Source: an uncultured Clostridium sp. (lineage in GTDB: Bacteria > Bacillota > Clostridia > TANB77 > CAG-508). From it: a stretch of DNA of 36,052 nucleotides. The stretch is from the NCBI GenBank assembly GCA_950059165.1, contig CATLUC010000004.1, positions 1 through 36,052 on the forward strand, in the 5' to 3' direction. The stretch's first letter is position 1. Each line of letters begins with the position of its first letter. Under the pieces are notes generated by a model. It did not search any database, had not been told where the DNA came from, and saw only the letters and a program-made list of their open reading frames with translations. The position numbers and the translations under genes are program-made. Below, piece by piece: positions 21,501 to 33,300 of this stretch.

Positions 21501-23992
21501 TTTTTGTCTGGTGCAACTGCTGTATTGTATAAATCATCATAACCATTGTTTTTGTTTGTTGATGGAAAGTCTTCCCATGTATAACCAGATATTTTTACAT
21601 ATTTTCTTTTGTTTGTTATGTTTAAATTTATGGTTTTCCTATATTGTATTTGTATTGGGTTTTCTATTTTTAATGGTTCTTCTATGCTACAAAATTCATA
21701 TGAATCGTTTTCTCTTTGTACTTCATATAGTTCACATATATGATTTTCTTCAAAACATATTTCTTGTTGTGGTTTATAGTATGTAGCTTCATTTATGTTG
21801 GTTGTCCATGTTACTGGTTCTGTTCCTTTTCCTCCTTTGGCATATTCGTCTGTGTTTTGTTTTTTTATTATAAATCTTGTGTTGTTTAGTTCTTTTTTTG
21901 TTGTCTCATCTGTTTTGTTAATTACTAGGTATCCTCTTGGTTGGTTTTGTATTGTTACACTTACTGGGTTTCCTAAACTTATATTAATAATGTCTCCTAC
22001 TGTTAGTTTTCCCTCTTCTGTTTTGCTACATGGTTGATAATATTTGCTATGTGCTTGTACTTCATATAATTGGTATCTTCCCATTTCTGTTCTGTCTATT
22101 ACTATTTTGTCTCCTGATTTGTATGATGTTGCTTCTTCTATTGTGTCTGACCAACCTCTGTTTGTTACTGAGTTAATTCCTCCTGTTTTGTATTTTCCTG
22201 TGTCTAGATTTTTTAAGACGAATCTTGCATTTGTTAAAATCTCTTCATTGTCACTATCTATTTTTATTACTTGTATATAATCATATGCTTTTGTTTCAAC
22301 TATAACACTATGGTCTTGTGTTACATCTAAAAATTCTATGCTTCCTCCATCATAATATTTTGTTACATCTTGTTCTTCTCCATCTACAATAACTGAACTA
22401 ACGTAATAGCCATCATCTGGTGTGAATTCAACTATTTTGTCATTGTGTATGTCTATATTTGTGGTAGGTGTTATTGTTCCGTTTTTTATACTAGTTGTAA
22501 TTGTATAGTATAATGGTGTTTTTACTATATTTGATTCTAGTGTTTTTGTTTGGTTATTGATTGTATATGTTGTGCTTGCTTTGTTTGTTACGTAATTTGT
22601 GTCTATTAATTTTTGACCTGTTTGGGCTTTTACTGATACTGGAATGTTTACATTATATCTGTGGGCGTAAAATTCTACTTTGTTTAACATTGCACTTTTT
22701 GGAGTTGCTGTAACTACATTGTTTGATGTTGTAATATCAAAATAACTTGTTTTGTTTTCTCCATTTTCGTTTGTAATATTAATATTTCCTGCTATTGATA
22801 TGTTTTCGTCTATAGTGTCTGTAATTTTTATGTTTGAATAGTGTGTGTCTTTGTATAAGTTTGGATATATTTGATTGAAACCTATTAATGTTCCATAATA
22901 GTTATTTGGTATGTATTGTGATACTGTATATGTGAATTTTTCTTGTTCTTTTACTTTTTCTTTGCTAACTGTTTTTGTTGGTTCTGTTATTTGATAAGGG
23001 TATGGTGACATGAAGTTAAATCCCATTCCACATCCTGTTCCTCCATATCTGAAACTATATGTAGAATTAATTAAATTAGTGGCAGTAATAAATATAGATG
23101 TTTTATACCAAATACCATCTGTGATTAATCCCCCATCTCTTTGAACTGCAATTCCTCTTGATAATTCTTGTAATGTTGCTGGGTATTTACCAGATTTTCT
23201 ATTTTTATTATAATAAATTGTTGAGTTTCCTGTATTTGGTACTAGTCCTTCATTTCCACCTAAAAATTGATTTCTACACGTTCCTGTATTATTTACAACA
23301 TCTAAGTCATAATAGAAACCATTTACATTAGTGATTCCTGCTAAAACTCCACTGTCTCTGTTTGTGCTTTTGTTGTAATTATAGGTATCTGAAACATAAT
23401 ATGTCATAGAAAAGTTGCAATCAGCAAATCTTGCACGTAAAGAAAATTTTATTAGTTCTCCTCTAGCTATTGGTCTAGAATAATTGTATCCATTGTTAGG
23501 GACAGGGTTCTCTTGTGAATTACAAAAGTCTGTTTTTGTAAATGCTAAACCTACTCTATGATCACTTGCTCTTCTCCATACATTTACATTTGTCAGTTTT
23601 ATTACAACATCTAAACTTCTACCATTTTTGTCAACAGCACAGTTTGTTATTTGTAGTATTGCTTGTTGACCAGTATATAGATATATCTCAGGTACTCTAA
23701 TACCATTTTGTGTGCTCCAAGATACTGTTCCATCATTTCTTAAAATTTTTATTTGTGTAGAGTTACTATAAAATAATGTGGAATGTGAATAATTGTTATC
23801 TATATTATTTATGGCACTCCAATCTTTGTATGTAATAGTTGCAGCATAAGTATTGTTTAATCCATTAATTATAAAGATTAAAAAGAACAAAATTGGTATG
23901 ATTAAAAATTTATGGCATTTTAGTGTTCTTTTTATGCCACATCTTTTTTTGTTCATAAAAGTTGCAGTGATTTTCTGGATTACCTTTTCCAT
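18562..23992 (-). CDS. Gene 3: xPxTG-anchored multidomain surface protein (B half only), one +1 shift
   Basis: Start ATG at 23992 has AGGAGG ten bases upstream; a long basic signal peptide (hydrophobic 30-46, ends TYAA) follows. A unique Cys-containing beta region (about 50-315) leads to an isopeptide-type fimbrial domain (about 320-490, IKITDTIDENISI) and a divergent InlB-type repeat (about 494-577, FTPDDGYYVSSVIVDGEEQD). Two Cna-B-like modules with conserved Cys (QPCSKTEEG, EICFEENHICELYEVQ, YEFCSI), SdrD-B (ISGYTWEDF, about 797), a beta region and SdrD-B (KGTVFLD, about 1260) resemble gene 2b. Zero frame ends IPRKLHTKHNKARNGR at 18698. The +1 shift at CGGA gives GNYIPNTTKHEMDDDQ, IPPTG, TM and KKYVLK, 1809 aa. 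No A half is present. Likely wall-anchored adhesin; ligand unknown. Confidence 0.88.
18739..18742 (-). other. +1 frameshift site CCA-CGG-A, gene 3 C-terminus
   Basis: Same position as in genes 1 and 2b. Zero frame runs 15 residues past the CGG to a stop at 18698; skipping the C yields Gly1751 and the IPPTG-TM anchor. Confidence 0.9.
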
Positions 23993-24027
23993 ATTATGTT
24001 AGCCTCCTACTATAATTCTTCTATTTT

Positions 24028-24056
24028 ACAATACTATTTTTTTCTTTCTTTGTAAA
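24028..24056 (-). promoter_or_regulatory. Gene 3 promoter
   Basis: TTTACA (24056-24051), 17 bases, TATTGT (24033-24028), with the same inverted repeats as the gene 1 and 2a promoters. Sequence identity with those regions extends upstream to about 24159 and then stops. Confidence 0.6.
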
Positions 24057-24094
24057 TAGTAGGTTTTTCCATTATTTTTAGGTGATTTCTATGC

Positions 24095-24108
24095 CTTTAC
24101 GGATGCTC
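24095..24108 (-). promoter_or_regulatory. Conserved upstream element GAGCATCCGTAAAG
   Basis: Third identical copy. The ATCCGTAA core ends 40 bases upstream of the -35 box. Confidence 0.5.
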
Positions 24109-24174
24109 ATTTCAGGCATTTTGTGTCGTTTTATTAAGTTTTATTTACAATTTTGTTACATTTTTTACATTAAC

Positions 24175-24202
24175 AAAAGAGACATGAAATCATGTCTCTT
24201 TT
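24175..24202 (-). terminator. Terminator of the gene 5-6 operon
   Basis: A perfect 13-base inverted repeat (AAAAGAGACATGA / TCATGTCTCTTTT) lies 62 bases after the gene 6 stop, with a T-rich end in either direction. It is a good intrinsic terminator for genes 5-6; 24203-24264 holds nothing else recognisable. Confidence 0.75.
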
Positions 24203-24264
24203 ATGTTGAGTTTTTCAGGTATACCTATCCCAAAAAGTGTTCAATGTGCCCAAATATGTTTTTA

Positions 24265-24738
24265 TTAGTTTACTCCACTTGTGTTTTCGCTTATAATTGC
24301 ATTATATTCTTCGTATAGTTTGTTTATTTTTTGCATTTCTTGACTTAGTTTTTCTTGTTTTTCATTTATTTGTTTTTGTATTTCTTCTAATTGTTGCTTT
24401 TTTTGGTCTTTGTTATTTGTTACTGTGTTGTTTTCTTCTGTTTTTTGGTTTACCATTAGTTCCTCTTGTTTCTCATTTAATGGGGTCATTTCGTCTTGTA
24501 TTTGTTTTATTGTCTTTTCTTGGTTGTTTATTTTTTCTTGTATTTCTTGTATTTTGGGATTTGTGTCCACTGTTTTGCTATTTTGGTTGTTTGTGTTTTG
24601 TTTGTTTTCGTTTTGTGTTGGTGTGTTGTTATTGTTGGTTTCTTTTTTGTTGTTTTTAGTGTTTGTTGCTATTATTACTATTAGTCCTATTAGTATCAAT
24701 ATTGTTATTATGATTATTATGCTTTTTTTGTTTTTCAT
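24265..24738 (-). CDS. Gene 6: small membrane-anchored coiled-coil protein
   Basis: I choose ATG 24738 (MKNKKSIIIIITILILIGLIV): it has GAGGAA seven bases upstream and begins just before the membrane segment. An in-frame ATG at 24849 would overlap gene 5 and add a basic stretch, so I reject it. The 157-residue product has a TM at about 6-25, an Asn/Thr-rich spacer (about 27-57), then two heptad-rich helices (KIQEIQEKINNQEKTIKQIQ and QQLEEIQKQINEKQEKLSQE) predicted to form a coiled coil. It starts 20 bases after gene 5 ends, so it shares that operon. Family not recognised; a membrane-linked partner of the gene 5 protein is possible but only inferred from position. Confidence 0.8.
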   Translation of the reverse strand: MKNKKSIIIIITILILIGLIVIIATNTKNNKKETNNNNTPTQNENKQNTNNQNSKTVDTNPKIQEIQEKINNQEKTIKQIQDEMTPLNEKQEELMVNQKTEENNTVTNNKDQKKQQLEEIQKQINEKQEKLSQEMQKINKLYEEYNAIISENTSGVN

Positions 24739-24758
24739 TGTATTTCCTCTTTTCTTTT

Positions 24759-27191
24759 TTATTGATAATATGCAGTGTAATAACTTCCACTTTTTATATT
24801 GTTTCTTAGGGTTGCTCCACTTCTTTTTCCTGAAATCGTTCCATTGCATGATTTGACAATCCCTTTTAATATTCCATTGTAAAAGTTGAATGTTCCTTTT
24901 ATAACATTGACTCCATATCCTGTCGCTGTTACAGCTGGGTTTGTTGTGCTTTTGGCTGATGAATTAGAACCAAAGTTCACTGTTCCTCCTTCTATTTCAA
25001 TTGCTCTTCCTTGATTATTAGCTGCATTAGCTGTTATTGTACCACCTGTAATTGTACTAGTTCCTCCGTCTGATTGAAAGCCAACATAATAATTTGATGT
25101 TATTGTTCCTCCTGTCATTGTACACGTTCCATTCATTACTCTTATACCATTAGCGTTGCTTGTTGTTATTGTTCCTCCTGTCATTTTAAATGTTCCTCCA
25201 TAGTTTACTGCTACTTTCATATATCCTTCTGTTGGATTTGATGCATCTTTTATAGTTCCCCCAGACATTTCTATATATCCTGTTCCTGCCATAATAACTC
25301 CATTTGTTTTTGTTTGTATTGTTCCTGATTTAAAGTAGAAGTTTCCAATTCCTGTTGCAATAGTTGCACTGTTAGGTGAAACAAGTGTTGTTCCATTAAC
25401 TGTTATTGTTCCTGATGGGTGCATAAGTACTCTTACTCGTGATGTTATGGTTCCCCCTCCTGTTATTGTTAAGTTTGCTGTTCCATCTTGTGAGGTATAG
25501 ATTGCTTCTTGTCTTGTTATTGTTTTTCCGTTCATGTTTAGTGTTATTACTTTATTGATTTCAACTGTTGAGTTGTCTGCAACGTTTTGTATTACTGTTA
25601 TTGTTCCTCCTCCTGTTGCTCCTCCTCCTGAAACTGCTCCTGCATGCGCTGTTGCTAAATCTGTGTAATATGTTGTTATTCCTGAGTTTACAATGCTGTA
25701 GTTTGCTGGTTGTACTGTTAGGAGTACTGCATCTGTTGTTTCTGTTTTTGTACTTGATCCTACTGTTGATGTTACTATACAGTATAAATATCTTCCATTG
25801 TCTCCTATTGCACTTGTATATGTGTAGTTAGGCGATGTTGCCCCTTGAATTGCTGTTCCTTCTCCTGTACTGCTGGTTTTATAATACCATTGGTAGCTTA
25901 GTTCTCCATTTCCTGTAGCTTGGGTTGTGAATGTTACGTTGTTTCCTGCTACTACTGTTGCTGCTGTTGGTTGTGTTGTGATTTCTACTGCTGGGTTTTC
26001 TCCCCATACTGCATACAGTGTTTTTGCTAAATCTAGGTCATATTCGCCTCCTGGTTGGTATTGTGCTACTGCACTTGTGCTTTGTGTTGACCAACCTGAA
26101 AATTCATAAAAGCTTCTTGTTGGTTGTGTTTCACTTAATTTTAAGTTTATTCCATGTGTTTTGGTTTGTTCTTCTGGTTCTCCTGTTCCTCCATTTGCAT
26201 CATATTTTATTTGGTAAGTTATTGTATAGGCTTGTGTTTCTTGTGTTTGTGGTGCTCTGTTTCCTGCGTTGTCTGTTACTTTTGTGTATAGGTAGTATGT
26301 TCCTCCTGTTAGTGCCTCAGTTATTTCTTCTCCATTAGTAAAGTTTTTCCAGTTGGTGTCGTTGTCGTCTGGTATTGTTTGTGAGGTTGAATATTGATAT
26401 TGTAATATGTTTAGTCCACTGTCTCCTTCGTCACTTGCTGTTAATGTTGTTGTAACTGCTGTTGTTTCATTGTCAGCTAATATTCTATAAGTTCCTCCAT
26501 TTGTGTTATTTTCTACTATTGGTATTTCTTTGTCTATATTTTGGATGTTGCCTGTTGCATATTTTCCTGGTTCCCCTATATCGTTTATTAATCTTGCGTA
26601 TATTGCTCCATTGTTTTCCATTGTTATTGGTTCTGTGTAGTTGTGCCATGTTTTTGCGTCTGTTGAGTATTGTAATGTGTAATTTTCTATTTCTTTGTTT
26701 TGCTTTTCTATTTCTACTATTACATCTTGGTTTGTCCATTCAGATGGCTCTGCTTTAAAGTCTATGTCACTTTCTTGTAAGTCTGGTGTGATTATTTCTC
26801 CTTTTTTTCCTATGTATTCTACTTTGTCTGTTGTTATTTTATATACATATCCTTCTTTTGTTGTTACTATTATTGTTTCGTTGTCTTTTCTTTCTACTTT
26901 TTCATATCTTTCATCTTTTTTTATTTTTTCTTGGTATCTATCCATAAATTCTTTGCTTGTTAGTTTGTTTATTACTCTTTCTGGTTGTAGACCTTCTCCT
27001 ATTAGTTGTAAGTCTTCTCTGTATTCTTCTATTTTTGTCAATTCTTTTGCTCTGTTGGCTCTGTCTATTATTCCGTTTCTTCCTGTTATTACTGCTATTG
27101 ATATTGTTGCTAAGATTAATAAAACGATTATTGTTACTATAAGTGCAACTAAAGTTATTCCTTGTTCTTTTGTTTTTCTTATGTTTTCCAT
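24759..27191 (-). CDS. Gene 5: prepilin-leader protein with Ig-like, InlB-type and beta-solenoid domains
   Basis: ATG 27191 has AAGGAG eleven bases upstream. Residues 1-32 are a type IV prepilin-like leader, KEQG|ITLVALIVTIIVLLILATISI, with cleavage expected after Gly11; the mature +5 residue is Ala, not the usual Glu. A helical stalk follows (to about 70). Then come Ig-like modules (about 150-325, SEWTNQDVIVEIEKQ and VTDNAGNRAPQ), a Listeria-Bacteroides/InlB B-repeat (about 325-395, YDANGGTGEPEEQT), an Ig-like domain (about 398-497), and a right-handed beta-solenoid (about 503-800) with repeated GGTIT motifs. At 810 residues it is far longer than ordinary pilins, so it may be a minor or tip pseudopilin displaying a solenoid. 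It leads an operon with gene 6. No in-frame CGG occurs. Confidence 0.85.
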   Translation of the reverse strand: MENIRKTKEQGITLVALIVTIIVLLILATISIAVITGRNGIIDRANRAKELTKIEEYREDLQLIGEGLQPERVINKLTSKEFMDRYQEKIKKDERYEKVERKDNETIIVTTKEGYVYKITTDKVEYIGKKGEIITPDLQESDIDFKAEPSEWTNQDVIVEIEKQNKEIENYTLQYSTDAKTWHNYTEPITMENNGAIYARLINDIGEPGKYATGNIQNIDKEIPIVENNTNGGTYRILADNETTAVTTTLTASDEGDSGLNILQYQYSTSQTIPDDNDTNWKNFTNGEEITEALTGGTYYLYTKVTDNAGNRAPQTQETQAYTITYQIKYDANGGTGEPEEQTKTHGINLKLSETQPTRSFYEFSGWSTQSTSAVAQYQPGGEYDLDLAKTLYAVWGENPAVEITTQPTAATVVAGNNVTFTTQATGNGELSYQWYYKTSSTGEGTAIQGATSPNYTYTSAIGDNGRYLYCIVTSTVGSSTKTETTDAVLLTVQPANYSIVNSGITTYYTDLATAHAGAVSGGGATGGGTITVIQNVADNSTVEINKVITLNMNGKTITRQEAIYTSQDGTANLTITGGGTITSRVRVLMHPSGTITVNGTTLVSPNSATIATGIGNFYFKSGTIQTKTNGVIMAGTGYIEMSGGTIKDASNPTEGYMKVAVNYGGTFKMTGGTITTSNANGIRVMNGTCTMTGGTITSNYYVGFQSDGGTSTITGGTITANAANNQGRAIEIEGGTVNFGSNSSAKSTTNPAVTATGYGVNVIKGTFNFYNGILKGIVKSCNGTISGKRSGATLRNNIKSGSYYTAYYQ

Positions 27192-27235
27192 TGTCTATCT
27201 TTCTCCTTTTATTATGTAATTTTTATTGCACAAAT

Positions 27236-27263
27236 ATTATATCATATTTTTTCTATTATGCAA
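27236..27263 (-). promoter_or_regulatory. Promoter of the gene 5-6 operon
   Basis: Minus strand TTGCAT (27263-27258), 16-base spacer, TATAAT (27241-27236), about 45 bases before the start codon. It lacks the ATCCGTAA element found before the four surface-protein promoters. Confidence 0.7.
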
Positions 27264-27270
27264 GTTAAAA

Positions 27271-27304
27271 AAATAGGATTTGGAATTGCTCCTAAATCCT
27301 ATTT
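27271..27304 (-). terminator. Intrinsic terminator of gene 4
   Basis: Arms AAATAGGATTT and AAATCCTATTT pair perfectly, with a further GGA/TCC pair inside (one bulge). On the minus strand the hairpin ends in a run of Ts. It begins five bases after the gene 4 stop. Confidence 0.85.
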
Positions 27305-27309
27305 CTCTC

Positions 27310-30300
27310 TTACATTACTTTTTTCTTGATGAAGATTACTCCTACTGCTAGTGTGATAAATGCTGTTATTCCAGTTATTGCTGGTATGATGTAGTTTTTG
27401 TTTTCTCCTGTTGCTGGTGTTACTATTGTTGTTTCTGCCATACTATCATCTGCTTCTGTATGTCCTGCTCCTGGTACGTAGTTTCCTGGTGTTGATTGTG
27501 TTTTTGCTCCTCCTGGTTTGTTTGTTTCTACAACTTCTGTTTCGTTGTCTAGTGAAATTTCGTCTGTTGATGATATTATTTTTGATACTTTTAGTCCTAC
27601 TTCTGCAAATTTTCCTGGATCTAGTTGTTGTTTTAATGCTTCTGTGTATAGTATTGTTTTTTCGTTTATTTTTGTGTCTTCGTTTTTGTATACGTTTTCA
27701 TATACTAATTTTTCTAGTTCTTCTTGTTTTTCGATTACGGTCCAGTTTGGATTGTTGCTACTGTCAAATGCCCACTCTCTATCTAGGTAGTCTATTATTC
27801 CAGTTGGTTCTATTGTTACTAGTTTGCCGTCTACTATTCCATATTTGTAGAATTTTTCTGACATATAGTCTAATTCGCTTATGTTTGTTGCTTTGATACC
27901 ATATTCTACTTCTATTTTTGTTCCTTGGATTAACTCGTTGTCAAGTTCTAGTTTGATGAATCCATTGTTAAATTCGTCTGGTTTCATGTAGCTTATACTG
28001 TCTCTTTGTCCTGTGATATTACCGTTTTCGTCAATTTTTAGGTCTACTATTACTTGTCCGTTTGCTAGTGTTGCTTTCATTGATTTTACACGTTTTTCTA
28101 GTTGTATGTCTTGTTTTGCTCTTTCAATGATACCATAGTCCACATTTTTTACTCTATATGTGTATTTGTCTCCTGATGATGCTGTGTATATGTCTTCGTA
28201 TTCTACTCCTAGACCCATTGTAGGTGTTGTAGATTCCATTTTTGTTCTTGTTATTTTTCCGTTTGTGTCTTTGTTGTTTTTCTTTATTTCTTCATCAATT
28301 TGTAGTCTTGATCCTTTTGGTGCTTCTTGTTCTTTGTTGTAGTTGTCTGTTGCGTCTGTTAATCTTTTTTCTACATTTTCTTTATACCATTTTTTGTTTG
28401 TTTGGTTTCTTGTGCTGTCATATACTGTTCCTTTGTAGTATTGTACTTGGTATGTTTTATCTCCCCATGTATATGTTAGTGTATAGTCTCCTGGTATGTA
28501 ATTTGATATGTAGAAATCTCCGTTTTCGTCAGTTTTAGTTTGATATATTTTTCCACTTCCTGTGTTTTCTGTAAGTGTTATTTCTACTCCTTGGATGCCT
28601 TTTTCTCCTTCTTCATAGGCTCCACTTCCTGTTCTTATTTTTGCTGTCATTACTTTGTTTGGATTTTGCCCATTTTCTGCTACTACTTGGTCTTCAAATA
28701 CTTTTCCCTCCAGTTCTCTTGCGTCTGTTACTTCTAATTGCAAAGCTGGTGCTTTGTCTGTATCGTCTTCGTATGTGTTTTCTTGTTCTGGTGTAGCATT
28801 TCCTGGGTTAGAGTCTTCGTCAATTCCAGCATATCTCTTTTCTCCATCAAATATTGAATATGATGTTATTTCTATTATGTTGTTTAATAGACCATTTGTA
28901 TCTGCTTTTTCTCCAACGTTTTTGTCTTTTAATATTGTTGCTACTTGCTCTCTTGATAGTTTGAATTGTACATATATTGTTTGTTCTTTTTGTGCTTGTA
29001 TTTTGCTGTTTTTGCTGTTGTCTATTGTCATTTTTGTGTATTCTTGGTTGTAGCTTGTTTCGCTATGTGCTAATTCTCCATTTACATTTCCTTTTTCGTC
29101 TAGGTTTGTTCCTACATTTATTAATTCGTATCTGCTGTCATAGTAGTCACTTAGACTGTTTACCTGGACGTTTAGGCTTGATGATTGGTTTTTCATTGTT
29201 ATTTTGTATGTTATATATGCTTTTAATTCTTTGTCTTTGTTGTTTTCGTTTATGTAGTCATAGTCTGATTTGTATACAGGTCTTGTGTATGTCATGTTTC
29301 CATATTTGCTTCCAAATTTAACTCCTACATTGAAGCCTTCTCCACCGTATTCTCCTGCGTTTACAAACCTTTGGTCATATGTGTATGTGTGTTCATATCC
29401 ATTTACTGCTAGTCTTACGTTTTGTATGTCTTTTATTAATGCTATGTCTGGTTGTTCTCTTTTATATAGTCCTAGGTTTACAAATCGAAGTTCTTCTTCT
29501 CCTGCTACATAGTGGTCTTTTAGGTTAAATGATGCCGCTTCTGTGTTTGCTGTTATTGGATAGTTTCCAATTTTGTTTTGTGTCATGTATTCGTTGTTTA
29601 TGTTTTGGTATTCTCCTTGGCTGTTTAGTTTTGCTGTGTGTTCTGCTTCGTTGATTGTGTATGTTAGGTCATGTTTTTTTGTTCCATTGCTGTCTTTTGT
29701 TATTCCTGTATTTCTTCCAGAACCTTCTACTATTGCAAAGTTTTCGTTGAATTGATTCCTTTCTTGTTCGCTTTCTGCTGCTTTTGATCCATTGTTTTTA
29801 CTTGTATTTGGTACTACATTTGTGTATGTTAGTCCATCATATTCGAATTCTACATAATATTTATCTAGATTTCTTTTTAATATGTCTACAAATTGGTATT
29901 CTCCGTTTCCATTGTTTCCAACGTCTAAATATTGGTCTAGTTTTGATGTTAGTTGTTTCATTTCTTGACCTGTTTTGTCGTGTTGTACTATTTGGTTTGT
30001 TGTTTTATCTTTTAATTTTACTTCGATGTTGTTGAATAGTAAGTCTTTTGTGTCTGGTAAGTTTAGTCCGTTTTCTGTATTTTTAGATTCTGTATCTTTG
30101 AATAGACCGTTCCTTTCTGATGTTTTTCCGTCTATTATGTCTTCCCATACGTATCCTGATAGTTTGATATATTTTCTTTCGTTGTAGACTGTTATGTTGT
30201 TTCCTACGTTTGCTCCTCCTGGTTCTGTGTCATAAGATTTTTGTCTTTTTATTGTTACTGGTATTTGTTGTCCTTTTCCACTGCTTCCATCTGCTGTCCA

Positions 30301-33300
30301 TGTAATGTAGTCATCGTCTACTTCGTATCCATAGTGTTTGTTTCCTACTGATGTTTCGATTACTGTGTAGTTACCTTCTAATAGGTTGAATATTTGTAGT
30401 TTTCCATTTGCATCTGTTATAAATTCTGTTGCTCCACTTTCATTGCTTGTGTATTCCATTCCACCTACATAGATTGTTCCTGTAACTGTGCTTTGTGTGT
30501 TTCCGTTTGTGTCTTTTACTATGATGTATCCTTGTGCTCCTTTAATTTTGAAGCTCATTCCATCTAATGGTTTTCCTGTTTCTTTGTCTTTTTTCTCTAG
30601 AAGTAAGTTTCCTGTGTGTTTTAGGTTTGTTAGTGTGTATGTTAGTATTTGTCCTGATCCTATTGTTGTGTTTGCTTTTGCGTCTGGATTGTATCCATAG
30701 TGTGGGTTTTCAATTTCTATGATTGAGCAATTTGTGTTTGCTGGTAGGTTTTCTATGTAGATTCTTCCATTTGCGTCTGTTGTTTGTGTATATGTGCTAC
30801 CACCTACTTGTATTGTTATTTTTACTCCTTCTAGTTTTTTGTTTGCATTATCTGCATCTACTTTTATTACTTCTATTGCTCCTCTTATGTTTGTCCATTC
30901 TATTTCTTTTTCGTTGTATATTGGTATTTCTTCTTCTCTTGATTCTTCTGTGAATACTGAATCTGTTATTACGTCTTGTCCATTAGGATTGCTGTAATAT
31001 ACATGTCCTTGTTTTATTATTTGCCATTTTTCTGTTCCTGATTTACTTGTTCCGACTTTTACTTTTGCTATTCCGTCTTTGCAACTTGATGTTGAAACTT
31101 TTATATAGAATGTTAGGTTTCCTGTTCCTGATAGTGTTGTTCCATTTCCGTTGCTATCACATAGTGTGTATCCAATGTTGCTTCCATTTCTGTTTGTTAC
31201 TGTGACTTGATATCCTTTGTCTCCTTGTGTTGAACTATAGAATTGGAATGGTCCAAATATACATTCTGACCCTGTTGTTCTCATTTGTATGTCATCATTT
31301 AGTTTTCTCATATTTATAGATATATCGTCTCTTTTTATAAGTTGTCTGCTTGTTGAACCATATGACATTCCTACTTTTGTAAATGTTCCTCCTACTGCTG
31401 CTGCTCCTGGTTGTGCACAACTTGCCATTCCTACTTGTGAGCCCCAAAATCCTGTAGCTCCATAACCATTTTCATGGTATCCATCTGGATCTCCTACAAA
31501 TGTGAAGTAATCTGTTGCTGGTGCTATTGCTGCTTGCGAAGTTATTTGCATTCCTCCTGTGATTATTACTGCTATTAGAATTGCTCCAAATAGTGAGACT
31601 TTTCCTAGTTTTAGAAGTCCATATTTTGATGCTATGAATATTCCTATTCCTACTAATGCTACAAGTACAATTCCTATTGATATGTATACTACTATACCTG
31701 TGCTAACTGATATTATTATTGTTGCTTCCCCATAGTCGTCTTCTCCTTTTTCTTTGTTTGCTGGTGTTGAATCTTTGTCTTTTATTCCTAATGAGTTTGT
31801 TATGTCCCCTATTTCTGCTGCATTTGTAAATGTTCCTGTGTTGTTGGCTGTCATTTTCTTTGTTGCAATTAATGTTAGTTCCACACTTTTTCCTGGTTCT
31901 ATTTTTTGGTTTGATATGCTTGTGTTTATAATTTGCCCATTTCCTGTTGCTGACCAGTTTGTGTTCATTTCAGATGAGAATGTTAGTCCTTCTGGTAAAT
32001 AGTCAATTACTTTTCCTATTGTTGATGGTATTTCTCCTTCGTTTGTGATGGCTATTTTGTATTCTATTACTACTGTTGTTCCTTCTATTTCTTTTGCTTT
32101 TATTTCTACTTTTGCTAGTTTTTCGTTTTGGTAACCATATTGTTTTGTTCCGTTTTTTGTTGTTACTGTTACTTTGCTAATTACTTTATCTAGTTTGAAA
32201 TCACATATTTTGTTTTGTACTAACCCTATGTCCATGTGAGATATTGATGTTTGTAGGTTGTTTATTTCAATAACTCCTACTTTTATGTTATTTCCGTTTA
32301 GTGTTAGTTCTTTTTCTGCTGCATCTGAGTTTGATGTTGTTGATATTCCGTTTTTTTGGTATGCTGTTACTCTATATGTGTTTGTGTCATATTGGAATAT
32401 TACTATATAGTTTCCTGCCTTTACGTCTGTGAAACGATATGCTCCACTGTTATCTGTTTGGCTTTCTTTTACTATTGTTGCATCTTTTGTATCTAGTAGT
32501 ATTACTTTTATACCATTTAGTAGTGGTTCTCCTGTTTGTCTTTGTCCATCTTCGTTTTGGTCTAACCATGCTACTCCTGATATACTGTTGTTTGTGCTAC
32601 TTGGGTTTTCAGGATTTTCTGGGGTTTCTCCTGGGTTGCTTGGTTTTTCTCCTGGGTTTTCAGGATTTTCTGGATTGCTTGGTTTTTCTCCTGGATTTTC
32701 TATTTGTTCTTCATTGTTTATTGGTAATATTGTGTGTGTTACTACGTTTGATGTTTTTTCTTTTATTAGTTCTCCTGTAATTGTTGCACTGTTTTCTACT
32801 TTTGTTTTTTCAAATACTGCTTTTGCTGTTGTTTTTATGTTTATTTTTGAACTTTCTCCATATGGTATTGTTAGATATAGGTTTATGTCTGGCAGTTTGT
32901 TTTCATTTTTTGTTGCTTCATAGATTTCTTCTGTTATTGCTTCTTGTTTTTCGAAGTTGTTTGTTAGTTTGTATCCACCTTCTTTTTGTTCTATTTTTTC
33001 TTGTTTCCAGTTGTCATATGTTACACTAATTGGTTTTACGTTTTCTGGTAAAAAGTCTGCTACATTTATTTGTATTGCTGAATATAGTGCGTTGTCTAGG
33101 TTTGTTCTTCCTGTGTTTGTTATTGTTAATTCATAGTTTATTTCTTCGTCATATTTTACTTCTTCACCTTCGTTGCTTGATTTCATGTCTACTTCTATGT
33201 TTTCGTATCCATACATTATGCGATTTTCGTTTGATTTGTAAGTTGTTCCATCTAATGTTGCTGTTGCTGTTGCTGTTAGTTCTATTTTTGAGGCAGTTGT

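Noticed and set aside
24739..24849. Longer N-terminus for gene 6 (MQWNDFRKKKW)
   Set aside because: It overlaps the end of gene 5 and has no ribosome binding site, whereas ATG 24738 has one and begins at the membrane segment.
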